DNA of 64,000 bases, taken from the NCBI RefSeq assembly GCF_008064665.1, contig NZ_VRZA01000003.1:248001-312000 (forward strand), in the 5' to 3' direction. This stretch comes from Parahaliea maris. Lineage in GTDB: Bacteria > Pseudomonadota > Gammaproteobacteria > Pseudomonadales > Halieaceae. The stretch's first letter is position 1. Every line of letters begins with the position of its first letter. Made by a program: the position numbers and the translations under genes. A model generated the notes under the pieces. That model was not told where the DNA came from. It saw only the letters and a program-made list of their open reading frames with translations, and made no database searches. Shown here in pieces: positions 35,523 through 44,216 of the stretch.

Positions 35523-37189
35523 TGAAGGCCGCGGCCGCCACTGCGGTTGAATTACCACCGCGTTACTATCTCGAGAACTTCCAGCGTCTGTGCGACACCG
35601 TGGAGGCGCAGTACGCCGACCTGCTGCACGATGAAGAGCGGGGTTGGCTGCAGCAGTTTCGCGACCTGCCAGAGGGCGCCCGATGCCTCTACCTCAGGTT
35701 GGCCTCCCGGGTCGGCCCCTGGTTTCGGCTGGAGCGGCTCGACTACCCGGAGATAGGCCCCCTCGAAGAGCCGGTGCTGGTCCTGGAGGTCGCGGGATTC
35801 CTGATTCGGGCCGACCGCCTTGAGGCCACCGAAGCCGGCCGGCTGTTTACCCGCGTAGAGCTGCGGCAGCGGTTTCCCGAACTGCTGCCGGCGGGCCGCG
35901 ACAAGGCGGCGGATATCGCGTCGCTGGCCCTGTGGGCTGAAGGGGCGGGAGAGGAAGCGCTGCTCGCCGCCTGCGCCGGTAGCGATGTCCTGGTGGCGCC
36001 AACGCGGCTCGAATGGATGGGCCTGTTGCAGCTGCTGTTCTTTGGCAACCGTCGCCAGAGCCTGACAGAATTCATTCTCAGCGACCTCGGTGTCGCGCGT
36101 TATTACCCCTATCGACTGGACCGGGCGCACCGCCTGTTCCCGGACCGCGAAGCGGTGGACGACTACCTGGCTTGCGGAGCGCTGGCGGATCTCTACGCTG
36201 AATTACGTGAGCTGGAAGATAACGACGGCTTGCTGGAACTGGCCCGGCTGCTCACCGGGGTGAGGGTTGACCACGCTGCCAGTGAACGCCGCTGGTGGCG
36301 CCTCTTCAACCGGGTCGCGCGCCAGCTTGAGCGACTCGGCGAGTTGGAGCTGGCCCTGGCGCTCTATCGGCGCTCGCGCCTGCAACCGGCCCGGGAACGG
36401 GAGGCGCGGGTGCTCGAGGCCGGGGGAGACTGGCAGGCAGTGGTGGACCGCTGCGAGCAAATCCTGGCGGCTCCCTGGGGCGAGGAGGAGAGGGAAGCAG
36501 CGGCGCGCATTCTGCCCCGTGCCCAGCGCAAGCTCGGGCTGTCCCCGGTGACGCGGCGACGGGACAACTTTGCCCGAGTCGACCTGGTCCTGCCCCGCGG
36601 CGACGAGCGCGTCGAGGTCGCCACGGCCCTGGCCCTGTCGAGCGAATGGGAGACAGTGCACTACGTGGAAAATACGCTGGTCAACGGCCTCTTTGGCCTG
36701 GCCTTCTGGGACGAAATTTTCAGCCCGGTGCGCGGTGCCTTTCACAACCCTTTTCAGGCGGCACCGGCGGACATGTACGAGGGCGATTTCTATCCACGAC
36801 GCCGGGCCTTGCTGGATCGGCGGCTGCGGGCGCTGGAGTGTGCCAATCTGGACGAGGAACTGGTCGCAGCCTGGCGCCGGCACGAGGGCCTGCAGTGTCG
36901 CTGGATCAACTGGCGCTTCCTGTCCCTGCCACTGCTGGAGCAGGCGCTTGCCTGTATGCCGGCAGCGCACTTGCTGGCGATGTGGCGGCGCATGTTGTTC
37001 GACCCGGCGGAATATCGGCGCGGGTTTCCCGACCTGCTGGCCCTGGGGAGTGCGCCGGGGGATTACTGCATGATTGAGGTCAAAGGCCCGGGGGACGCAT
37101 TGCAGGAGAGTCAGAAGCGCTGGCTGCGGGTCTTCGGCGAGGAAAATATTCCGGCCACAGTCGCTTGGGTGCAGTGGCTGGATGACTGA
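35522..37189 (+). CDS. FAN1-like VRR-NUC domain nuclease
   Basis: A 555-residue homologue of bacterial FAN1, a structure-specific nuclease for DNA interstrand crosslink repair. The C-terminal VRR-NUC core has GFPDLLAL, then YCMIEVKGPGDALQESQKRWL, supplying the PD...ExK metal ligands and the conserved Q...Q/R helix. A helical SAP/TPR-like region precedes it (about 250-400). It overlaps the helicase start by eight bases (ATGACTGA), so nuclease and helicase are translationally coupled and probably cooperate. Confidence 0.88.
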   Translation: MKAAAATAVELPPRYYLENFQRLCDTVEAQYADLLHDEERGWLQQFRDLPEGARCLYLRLASRVGPWFRLERLDYPEIGPLEEPVLVLEVAGFLIRADRLEATEAGRLFTRVELRQRFPELLPAGRDKAADIASLALWAEGAGEEALLAACAGSDVLVAPTRLEWMGLLQLLFFGNRRQSLTEFILSDLGVARYYPYRLDRAHRLFPDREAVDDYLACGALADLYAELRELEDNDGLLELARLLTGVRVDHAASERRWWRLFNRVARQLERLGELELALALYRRSRLQPAREREARVLEAGGDWQAVVDRCEQILAAPWGEEEREAAARILPRAQRKLGLSPVTRRRDNFARVDLVLPRGDERVEVATALALSSEWETVHYVENTLVNGLFGLAFWDEIFSPVRGAFHNPFQAAPADMYEGDFYPRRRALLDRRLRALECANLDEELVAAWRRHEGLQCRWINWRFLSLPLLEQALACMPAAHLLAMWRRMLFDPAEYRRGFPDLLALGSAPGDYCMIEVKGPGDALQESQKRWLRVFGEENIPATVAWVQWLDD

Positions 37190-39500
37190 ATTTACGGTTT
37201 CAGTACGCGAACTCGCGGCCTTCTGCTTTCGCAGTGGCGATATCGATCACCGCCTGCGCCCGGCGCCCGATGCGCGCGAGGGCATCGAAGGGCACCAGCG
37301 CATCTACCGTAAACGACCCGGGAGTTACCTGCCGGAGTATGGGGTCGAGCTCCGCTGCAACCCGGCCGGAATGCCCATCGTCCTGCGCGGGCGCGCTGAT
37401 GGTTTCGACCCCGACGCGGCCCTGGTCGAGGAGATTAAAACCTGTCGTGTGGACCCGGCGACCCTGCCCGAGGCGTTGACCCGGGCACATCTCGCCCAGG
37501 CGCGTCTCTACGCCGCGTTGATCGCGCAGGAGCGGGACCTGGCAGAACTCGAGGTGCGCCTGACCTGGTTGCACATCGACGAGGACCGCGAATATCCCCT
37601 CAGCCAGCACTACACCCGCGACGAGCTGGAGGCCTTCCTGGAGGATGCTCTCACCCGCTTCTCGGGTTGGCTGGCGCAGGTGCTGGCGCTGCGCGTAGCG
37701 CGGGATGCCAGCCTCGCCTCCCTGCCCTTTCCACATGGGGAATTTCGTTCCGGTCAAAGGGATCTGGCGGAGCGGGTGTACAAGTGCATCGACCGCGGCG
37801 GGCGCCTGCTGCTCGAGGCGCCCACGGGTATCGGCAAAACCGCCGCGGTACTGTACCCAGCGCTGCTGGCAATGGGCCGCGGCAAGCATGAACGGGTGAT
37901 CTTCTGTACCGCCAAGCGCTCCGGTCGGCGGTCGGCCGAGCAGACACTCGAGCTGTTCGGGCAAAATGGTTACCGAGGTACTTCCCTCAGTCTGTCAGCC
38001 AAAGACCGCGTCTGCCTGTCGCCGGGGAAAGCCTGTCACGGGGACGACTGCCCCTACGCGCGAGGCTATTACGATCGCCTGCCTGCCGCCATGCAGGCGG
38101 CGCTAGCGGTGCCAAACCTGAGCCAGGACGCGCTGCAGGCGCTGGCCGTGGAACACAACGTGTGCCCCTATGAACTGGCCTGGGACCTGCTGCCCTGGGT
38201 GGATGTGGTGATTGCCGATGTCCACTACCTCTACAGTTTCAGCCCCGCACTGGCGCCCGCGGCCGGTGATGGGGGCCGCCGCAGCACCGTGCTGCTGGAC
38301 GAGGCCCACAACCTTCCCGAGCGCGCCCGGCGCATGTACAGCGCCCGCTTGCATCGGCGACGGGTACTGGCCGCCCGGCGTGAGTTGCCGGCCGGCCCGG
38401 TGCGCCGGGCCGTTGAGCGTTTCAACCGGGCCCTGCTCGACGTGCAGAAGGCTGGCTGGGAGGGCGAGTACAGCCTCCGGGATGACCTGCCCGACAAGCT
38501 GCAACTGGGCCTTTACAACCTGGTGTCCGTCGTTGGAGAGGTAATGGCAAAACAGCCCCTGGCACTGGTGCGCCACACGGCCCTGATGGATGTGTACTTT
38601 GAGGCCCTGCAGTTCCAGCGCTGCCTCGAGAACTGGGGGCCGGAATATCGCTGCGAATTCAGCCTTGAGGACAAGGTAATCAGGGTGCGACTCAATTGCC
38701 TGGATGCCGGGCGACTGCTGGCGGAGCGGGCCAGCCGGGTTCACGCAGCCATTGCCTTCTCGGCCACCCTCAGCCCTTTTCCCTGGGCGCGGGAGTCCCT
38801 CGGCCTGCCGGAGGACACGGTCTGTTTCCGCGCCAGCTCCCCGTTCTCCCGCCGGCAATTGCAGGTAAGTGTGGCGAGCGATATCGACACCCGCTACCAG
38901 CAGCGCAGTGCGTCGCTGCCGATGCTTGCAGCGCGGCTGCGGCAGTGGCTGGAGGCGGTACCCGGCAACTGCCTGCTGTTCTTTCCCAGCTATCGCTACC
39001 TGCAGGACTGCCTGGTATCGCTGGGAGATGTACCGGGGCGCACCGTGCAGGCCCAGCAGGCCGGGGAGAGCGATGCGGAGCGTGAGGCACTACTGGAACT
39101 GCTGTCCCGGCGTCGTGACCTCGCGCTGTTCGCCGTTCTGGGAGGAAGCCTTGGAGAGGGCGTGGACCTGCCGGGTGACCTGCTCAGTAGCGTGGTGATC
39201 GTCGGTGTGGGTATGCCTGGCCTGGACCATGACAGCCGTGCCAGACAGCTTCTGTTCCAGCAGCGATATGGCGATGGTTTTGCCTACGCTTTCCTGTACC
39301 CCGGTATGCAGCGGGTAGCCCAGGCGATCGGCCGCGTGGTGCGCACCAGTGATGACCAGGGCCGTGCACTGCTGGTGGATACGCGCTTTGCCCAGCCCGG
39401 TTACCGGGAGTTACTGCCTCCCTGGTGGGATTACAGCGCACCTGTTCCCAGTGCGCCCGGTGCGCCAGATGCTCAAGATGCGGTCAGTCAGGCTGACTGA
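37182..39500 (+). CDS. PD-(D/E)XK nuclease / XPD-DinG-like Fe-S helicase
   Basis: A 772-residue superfamily 2 helicase. The N-terminal region (about 1-170) has RADGFDPDAALVEEIKTCR, a PD-(D/E)XK-type Asp...Glu-x-Lys signature. Helicase motif I is EAPTGIGKTAA and motif II LLDEAHNLPE. Four cysteines (VCLS, KACH, DDCPY, NVCPYE) are placed as in the XPD Fe-S cluster. The C-terminal half has GEGVDLPGDLLSSVVIVGVGMP and QAIGRVVRT. It unwinds DNA probably 5' to 3', by family. The stop overlaps the convergent cfa stop within a short palindrome. Confidence 0.88.
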   Translation: MTEFTVSVRELAAFCFRSGDIDHRLRPAPDAREGIEGHQRIYRKRPGSYLPEYGVELRCNPAGMPIVLRGRADGFDPDAALVEEIKTCRVDPATLPEALTRAHLAQARLYAALIAQERDLAELEVRLTWLHIDEDREYPLSQHYTRDELEAFLEDALTRFSGWLAQVLALRVARDASLASLPFPHGEFRSGQRDLAERVYKCIDRGGRLLLEAPTGIGKTAAVLYPALLAMGRGKHERVIFCTAKRSGRRSAEQTLELFGQNGYRGTSLSLSAKDRVCLSPGKACHGDDCPYARGYYDRLPAAMQAALAVPNLSQDALQALAVEHNVCPYELAWDLLPWVDVVIADVHYLYSFSPALAPAAGDGGRRSTVLLDEAHNLPERARRMYSARLHRRRVLAARRELPAGPVRRAVERFNRALLDVQKAGWEGEYSLRDDLPDKLQLGLYNLVSVVGEVMAKQPLALVRHTALMDVYFEALQFQRCLENWGPEYRCEFSLEDKVIRVRLNCLDAGRLLAERASRVHAAIAFSATLSPFPWARESLGLPEDTVCFRASSPFSRRQLQVSVASDIDTRYQQRSASLPMLAARLRQWLEAVPGNCLLFFPSYRYLQDCLVSLGDVPGRTVQAQQAGESDAEREALLELLSRRRDLALFAVLGGSLGEGVDLPGDLLSSVVIVGVGMPGLDHDSRARQLLFQQRYGDGFAYAFLYPGMQRVAQAIGRVVRTSDDQGRALLVDTRFAQPGYRELLPPWWDYSAPVPSAPGAPDAQDAVSQAD

Positions 39501-40749
39501 AACGGTATCCCGGTTTGGCGGCGGCGAATTGCACCGTGCCAATAATGCGCTCGCGGAACCCTCCTTCGCAGTAGCAGAGGTAGTACTCCCACATGCGGAT
39601 GAAGCGCTCGTCGAAGCCCTGTGCCCGCACAGCGTCGAGCTGATCCATGAAGCGGTCGCGCCAGCACTTCAGGGTGGTGGCGTAGTCGGCCGTGATATCC
39701 CTCAGGTGTACCAGCTCCATATCAGTGTGACGGGCCAGCTGGTCTGTTATAACGGCCAGTGAAGGCAGGCAACCTCCCGGAAAGATATAGCGCTTGATGA
39801 AGTCCACCGAATCGCGGGCCTGCTTGTAGCGTTGCTGGGGAATTGTAATGACCTGAATGACCAGCTTGCCGGTGTCCTTGAGCAGCGCACTGCAGCGTCG
39901 GAAATACTCGCTGTAGTACTGGTGGCCCACGGCTTCGAGCATCTCGATGGAAACCAGTTTGTCGTACTGGCCGGTCAGCTGCCGGTAGTCCTCGCAGAGC
40001 ACGGTCACCCGGTCCTCCAGCCCCGCCTGCTGTACCTGTTCCCTGGCATACTGGTACTGCTCGCGGGAAATGGTGGTTGTGGTCACCCGGCAGCCATAGT
40101 TGCGTGCTGCATGCAGCGCCATGCCGCCCCAGCCGGTACCGATCTCCAGCAGGTGGTCCTCTGGTGTGAGCTCGAGTTGGCGACAGAGTTCGTCCAGCTT
40201 GGCTTCGGCAGCGCTCTCCAGTGTCGTCGCGCCATCACTGAACAGTGCCGACGAGTACATCATTGATGGGTCGAGAAAGAGGGCGAAGAAGTCATTGCCC
40301 AGGTCGTAGTGAGCGCTGATATTTTTACGCGCCTGGGCGCGGGAGTTGCGATTGAGCAGGTGGGCGAATTTCAGCCCCCAGCGCAGGGGCAGGGTCTGGG
40401 TTGTCTCCATCTTGTCCATGGTTGGAACATTGGCGCAGAACAGCCGGGTAACACTGCCGAGGTCGGGAGTAGACCAGTCGCCGTCCATGTAACTCTCCCC
40501 GGCGGCGATCACCCCGCCGCTCAGCACGCGTTGCCAGGCCCTGGGGTGATGGACGTGAATTTCCGCCTGTGGACCTTCACCATTACCTCCCAATTGGAAT
40601 GTCTCTCTTCCATCGCGGATCAGCAGTTCGCCAGCGCCCAGCCGCATCAGTACTTTTAGCAGTAGCTTGCGCGACAGGCTCTCGCGGGGGGCTATCTCCG
40701 TCGCGTTGGAGGCGGTGGCAGTGGGGCTGAGTGAAGACTGGCTATTCAT
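39484..40749 (-). CDS. cfa: cyclopropane-fatty-acyl-phospholipid synthase
   Basis: Methylenates unsaturated acyl chains of membrane phospholipids using S-adenosylmethionine. The 421-residue protein has an N-terminal lipid-binding part (LSGGVIAAGESYMDGDWSTPDL). The methyltransferase core follows: KNISAHYDLGNDFFALFLDPSMMYSSALF, LLEIGTGWGGMALHAA, then IEMLEAVGHQYYSEYF. Its ATG overlaps the DUF1365 stop by four bases. The oxidoreductase-DUF1365-cfa operon divergent from rpoE-chrR matches genes controlled by the singlet-oxygen sigma factor in Rhodobacter. Confidence 0.94.
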   Translation of the reverse strand: MNSQSSLSPTATASNATEIAPRESLSRKLLLKVLMRLGAGELLIRDGRETFQLGGNGEGPQAEIHVHHPRAWQRVLSGGVIAAGESYMDGDWSTPDLGSVTRLFCANVPTMDKMETTQTLPLRWGLKFAHLLNRNSRAQARKNISAHYDLGNDFFALFLDPSMMYSSALFSDGATTLESAAEAKLDELCRQLELTPEDHLLEIGTGWGGMALHAARNYGCRVTTTTISREQYQYAREQVQQAGLEDRVTVLCEDYRQLTGQYDKLVSIEMLEAVGHQYYSEYFRRCSALLKDTGKLVIQVITIPQQRYKQARDSVDFIKRYIFPGGCLPSLAVITDQLARHTDMELVHLRDITADYATTLKCWRDRFMDQLDAVRAQGFDERFIRMWEYYLCYCEGGFRERIIGTVQFAAAKPGYRFSQPD

Positions 40750-41534
40750 TGGCTGCTCCGGTCACAGGATTCTTTTGCTGAGTGAAGGTCTGGGTGTGAA
40801 TAGAATGGAATGCGCTTGGCGAACAGTTTCAGGGCCTGCCAGTAGATGCCCAGGCCGACTGTGGCAGTCATCATCGGGTAGCGCAGTAGAGCACTGTGCA
40901 GGCTCCGGCGGTTCCAGGGGCGCGCCTCGAGGGAGAGACAGGCGTCGAAGACGCGTTCACCCGCGGTGCTGTTCGCCAGGTGCAGGCGCAACTGGTCCCC
41001 GGGGACGTTGCTGCGCCAGTGATAGCGCATGTTCATCGGCTGAAACGGTGACACATGGAAGGCCTTGTCGAAATCGGAGCGCAACCAGCCTCGTGCCTGT
41101 TCTGGCCCGGGAATGACGTAACTGTGGCGCTCGTTCCACGGCGTGTTGGTGACTTCCGCCAGGATATGTTCCAGCCGGGTTTCGTCCTGATTGAAACAGT
41201 AGTAACAGGCGATCGGATTCATGTTAAAGCCGAAATACCGGAGGTTGGCCAGCAGGTAGATCGGGCCGGAGGGGCACTGGCCGGTTGCCTCCAGCACCCG
41301 CTGGCGGATGGCGTCGTCCAGGGGAATTTCCGGGTCGCCAAAAAAGTCCGAGCGCCGGAAACTGGCCGGTGTCCGACCTTCGTTCGACCACAGGGGGCTG
41401 CAATTGAAGAGCCGTGGAAGCTCCTCCAGGCACAGGTAGGGCATGAACACGCGATAGCGAAACTGGTGACCCCGGGGCAGGTGGCGGCGGTGTTGCAGCC
41501 AGCCCTCGTACAGGCGGGATCTCAATTCACTCAC
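40746..41534 (-). CDS. DUF1365 family protein
   Basis: A 262-residue protein of unknown biochemical activity. The conserved stretches are HRRHLPRGHQFRYRVFMPYLCLEELPRLF, YLLANLRYFGFNMNPIACYYCF, EVTNTPWNERHSYVI, FDKAFHVSPFQPMNMRYHWR and the C-terminal YPMMTATVGLGIYWQALKLFAKRIPFYSHP. The GTG at 41534 overlaps the oxidoreductase stop (GTGA), and that is the start used. DUF1365 genes co-occur with cfa and this oxidoreductase, suggesting a joint role in modifying membrane lipids. Confidence 0.9.
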   Translation of the reverse strand: MSELRSRLYEGWLQHRRHLPRGHQFRYRVFMPYLCLEELPRLFNCSPLWSNEGRTPASFRRSDFFGDPEIPLDDAIRQRVLEATGQCPSGPIYLLANLRYFGFNMNPIACYYCFNQDETRLEHILAEVTNTPWNERHSYVIPGPEQARGWLRSDFDKAFHVSPFQPMNMRYHWRSNVPGDQLRLHLANSTAGERVFDACLSLEARPWNRRSLHSALLRYPMMTATVGLGIYWQALKLFAKRIPFYSHPDLHSAKESCDRSSQ

Positions 41535-42793
41535 GCCGCCGCCTGCCTGTGGCTCTGGAGTGTGTTGGCGACCCGCAGGGCGCTGCTGACCCCGTCTTCG
41601 TGGAAGCCGTTGTGCCAGTAGGCACCGCAGTACCAGGTGTCGCGCACGCCGTTGATGTCTCCCCAGCGCTGCTGGGCTGCTATGCCCTGGAGCGAGAACA
41701 CGGGGTGGTCGTAGCGGAATCTTCCCAGGATTTTGTGCGGGTTGATGGCCTCGGTGTGGTTGAGAGTGACGCAAAAAGTCTCCGGTGCCTGGATGCCCTG
41801 CAGGATATTCATGTTGTAGGTAACCACTGCCCGGTCGCGGCTGGCGTCCAGGTGGTAGTTCCAGCTGCTCCAGACCTTGCGCTGCCGGGGCAGCAGGCGG
41901 GTGTCGGTGTGCAGCACCACGTCATTGGCCTGGTAGGGCAGGGCGCCGAGGACTTCCCGCTCGGCGCTGGTCGGGTCTTCCAGCAGGGCGAGAGCCTGGT
42001 CGGAGTGGGTGGCTATCACGACCTGGTCAAAGGTCTCGGTGCGTCCGTCGGCAAGCACGAGTTGTACCCCGCCGCCCGCGGGACGACGCACACTGGCGAT
42101 GCCGCAGCTGGTATGGATGCGGGACTCGAAGCGCTGGCACAGGGGCCGCAGGTACTCCCGGGAGCCGCCTTCCACCACCCGCCACTGGGGGCGGTCTTTA
42201 ACACTCAGGAGCCCGTGATTGCGGAAAAAGCGGAGAAAGAATTCCAGCGGAAAAGCCGCCACTGTCTCACTGTTGGCGCTCCAGATTGCCGAGGCCATGG
42301 CCACGAGGTAGTCGCGCTGGAACGCCTCGCCGTAGCCCCCGCGCTTCAGGTACTGGCCGAGGGTCTCTCCGGATTCGACGGCGCCTGCTTCCAGGTCTGC
42401 AACCGATTCCCGGTTGAAGCGCAGGATATCTCGCACCATGCCCAGGAAGCGTGGCTTGAACAGGTTGCGACGCTGGGCGAACAGGGTGTCGAGGTTGGTG
42501 CCGGAATATTCCAGCCCCGAGGCCGCGTCGCGCACACTGAATCCCATGGTAGTGGGACGGCTGCTGACCCCCAGTTCGTCCAGCAGGGCGATAAAGTTGG
42601 GGTAGGTCCAGTCATTGAAAACGATGAATCCGGTGTCAATGGCGTAACGGCGGGTACCCAGTTGCACGTCAACCGTGGCGGTGTGGCCGCCGACCCGCGG
42701 CGCGCTTTCGAATACGCTGACGCGATGTCTCGGGCTCAGGTAGTGGGCACAGGCAAGGCCGGAGATGCCACCGCCGATAACCGCTATGTCCAT
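41531..42793 (-). CDS. FAD-dependent oxidoreductase, amine-oxidase fold
   Basis: A 420-residue flavoprotein with the N-terminal dinucleotide motif IAVIGGGISGLACAHYLS and the GG motif RVGGHTATVDV. VVIATHSDQALALL lies mid-protein and the flavin-contacting CGAYWHNGFHEDGVSSALRVANTL at the C-terminus. A relation to protoporphyrinogen oxidase and phytoene desaturase folds is apparent. The substrate is unknown; its operon partners point to fatty-acyl chains of lipids. ATG 42793 has GGAGG upstream. First gene of the operon behind the ECF promoter. Confidence 0.9.
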   Translation of the reverse strand: MDIAVIGGGISGLACAHYLSPRHRVSVFESAPRVGGHTATVDVQLGTRRYAIDTGFIVFNDWTYPNFIALLDELGVSSRPTTMGFSVRDAASGLEYSGTNLDTLFAQRRNLFKPRFLGMVRDILRFNRESVADLEAGAVESGETLGQYLKRGGYGEAFQRDYLVAMASAIWSANSETVAAFPLEFFLRFFRNHGLLSVKDRPQWRVVEGGSREYLRPLCQRFESRIHTSCGIASVRRPAGGGVQLVLADGRTETFDQVVIATHSDQALALLEDPTSAEREVLGALPYQANDVVLHTDTRLLPRQRKVWSSWNYHLDASRDRAVVTYNMNILQGIQAPETFCVTLNHTEAINPHKILGRFRYDHPVFSLQGIAAQQRWGDINGVRDTWYCGAYWHNGFHEDGVSSALRVANTLQSHRQAAA

Positions 42794-42849
42794 GCTTGTT
42801 GTCCTCCCTGTTCGACGGGGCTGCGCCAACGCGCCGCTGCTATGGCCAA

Positions 42850-42877
42850 GTTACGCCGGTGTTGCAGCGACGGATCA
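42850..42877 (-). promoter_or_regulatory. ECF sigma promoter of the oxidoreductase-DUF1365-cfa operon
   Basis: On the minus strand TGATCC (42872-42877) is followed after 16 bases by CGTAAC (42850-42855). TGATCC as -35 is typical of RpoE/ChrR (ECF11-type) promoters. It is 57 bases upstream of the oxidoreductase start and mirrors the promoter on the other strand. Confidence 0.78.
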
Positions 42878-42900
42878 ATAATATGTAGCAGTAAATCGGG

Positions 42901-42929
42901 TGATCCGCTTCTCCAATGTCATGCGTATA
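42901..42929 (+). promoter_or_regulatory. ECF sigma autoregulated promoter
   Basis: TGATCC (42901-42906), 17 bases, then CGTATA (42924-42929). This is the same element pair as on the divergent side and lies 33 bases before the sigma factor start, implying autoregulation. The two -35 boxes are 23 bases apart, pointing away from each other. Confidence 0.8.
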
Positions 42930-42961
42930 CTCGATCACAGGCCAGTTAACGGGAGAGCCCG

Positions 42962-43555
42962 GTGTCACCAGAGGGCAAACACGGACAGGATAAACCGGGC
43001 GCAGAAGGGCGTGATGACGAGTGGAGTGAATGCCTCGTCGCCATTGCCAATAGCGGAGACAGGGCGGCCTTTACCCGGCTGTTTCGGCATTTTGCGCCCC
43101 TGATCAGGGGGTTTGCCCTGGCGGGTTCGAGGTTGTCGGCGAATTTGGCCGACGAACTGGTGCAGGAGGTCATGATCAAGGTGTGGCAGAAGTCTGCGGC
43201 ATACGACCCGGCTCGCGCCGCAGCCAGCACCTGGATTTATACCATCGCGCGCAATAGTCGTACCGACCTGTTCCGGCGCCTGCAAAAGTTTGATACCCCG
43301 CTGGCCGCGGAGGATGTGGCCCCGGATTCGGGTAGCGAGGAGCCTTTTGAGCAGGTGCAGCAACGGCGCAACGGGCAGCGAGTGCGGGAACTGCTGGCAA
43401 CATTGCCGGTGGACCAGGCGCAGATCCTGGCCAAGGTCTACATGGAAGGTAAATCCCATGCAGAGGCGGCGGCGGAACTTGACCTCCCTCTGGGGACCGT
43501 GAAATCACGGGTTCGGCTGGCCCTTCAGAAACTACAGTTACAGATGGCAAGTTAG
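42962..43555 (+). CDS. rpoE: ECF RNA polymerase sigma factor, RpoE/ChrR type
   Basis: A 197-residue group IV sigma factor. Region 2 is FTRLFRHFAPLIRGFALAGSRLSANLADELVQEVMIKVWQKSAAYDP...ASTWIYTIARNSRTDLFRR. Region 4 is LPVDQAQILAKVYMEGKSHAEAAAELDLPLGTVKSRVRLALQKL. No sigma-1.1 or region 3 is present. The start is GTG at 42962. The adjacent ChrR-type anti-sigma places it in the ECF11 group, which in Rhodobacter answers singlet oxygen. The gene symbol is by function of the group, not orthology to E. coli rpoE. Confidence 0.9.
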   Translation: MSPEGKHGQDKPGAEGRDDEWSECLVAIANSGDRAAFTRLFRHFAPLIRGFALAGSRLSANLADELVQEVMIKVWQKSAAYDPARAAASTWIYTIARNSRTDLFRRLQKFDTPLAAEDVAPDSGSEEPFEQVQQRRNGQRVRELLATLPVDQAQILAKVYMEGKSHAEAAAELDLPLGTVKSRVRLALQKLQLQMAS

Positions 43556-43559
43556 CATT

Positions 43560-44216
43560 ATGGCCAAACATCACCCCAACCTGGACTTTCTCACCGCCCA
43601 CGCGGCGGGTTCACTGCCCCTGGCCCAGGCGGCCTGTGTGGCAGCTCATCTCAACTACTGTCGGGACTGCCAGCGCCTGGTGGACGGGCTGCAGGAAGTG
43701 GGAGCAGCCCTGTTTGAACAGGGAGTAGCGGAACCCGTGAACGAGCGCCTGCTGGATACGGTGCTGGCTCGTCTCGACGAGGAGCCTCCGCTGCATTTCG
43801 AGAACGTGCGCCCGGCTCCCAAGGCCCCGCCGCCCATACTGCAGCGCCTTATGCGGGGCGATTTCGCCGACCTGGTGTGGAAGAAGGTGACCCGAACCCT
43901 GTCTATCTCCTATCTGCGTACCGGCGATCCCAGCCACGAATTCGCCCTGTATCACATTCGCGCTGGTGGCCGTATTCCCCTCCATGCACATCGTGGTGAC
44001 GAGATCACACTGGTGTTGCAGGGCGGGTTTTCCGATGCCGATGGCGATTACCACGCCGGCGACTTCCTGTTCCGCCAGGCGGGGGAGGAGTCCCACGCTC
44101 CCACCGCCCTGCAGTCTGAGGATTGCATCTGCCTCGGTGTTCTCGACGCACCGCTGCGCTTCACCAGCTGGGCTCATCGCTGGATGAACCCCTTCCTGCA
44201 CCTGCGTCCGGGCTGA
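43560..44216 (+). CDS. chrR: ChrR-type zinc anti-sigma factor with cupin domain
   Basis: A 218-residue anti-sigma. The N-terminal domain holds the zinc site HLNYCRDC with an upstream His in MAKHHPNLDFL, as in ZAS proteins, and sequesters the sigma factor. The C-terminal cupin (about 125-210) has PLHAHRGDEITLVLQGGFSD and GEESHAP, metal ligands needed for response to singlet oxygen in ChrR. It starts four bases after the sigma stop, so the pair is coupled. The stop codon lies within a 9-bp palindrome (44208-44226). Confidence 0.9.
   Translation: MAKHHPNLDFLTAHAAGSLPLAQAACVAAHLNYCRDCQRLVDGLQEVGAALFEQGVAEPVNERLLDTVLARLDEEPPLHFENVRPAPKAPPPILQRLMRGDFADLVWKKVTRTLSISYLRTGDPSHEFALYHIRAGGRIPLHAHRGDEITLVLQGGFSDADGDYHAGDFLFRQAGEESHAPTALQSEDCICLGVLDAPLRFTSWAHRWMNPFLHLRPG

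Noticed and set aside
41549-42949. A long plus-strand open frame opposite the FAD oxidoreductase
   Set aside because: It is a high-GC antisense shadow. The minus strand has a complete flavoprotein with all motifs and coupled neighbours.
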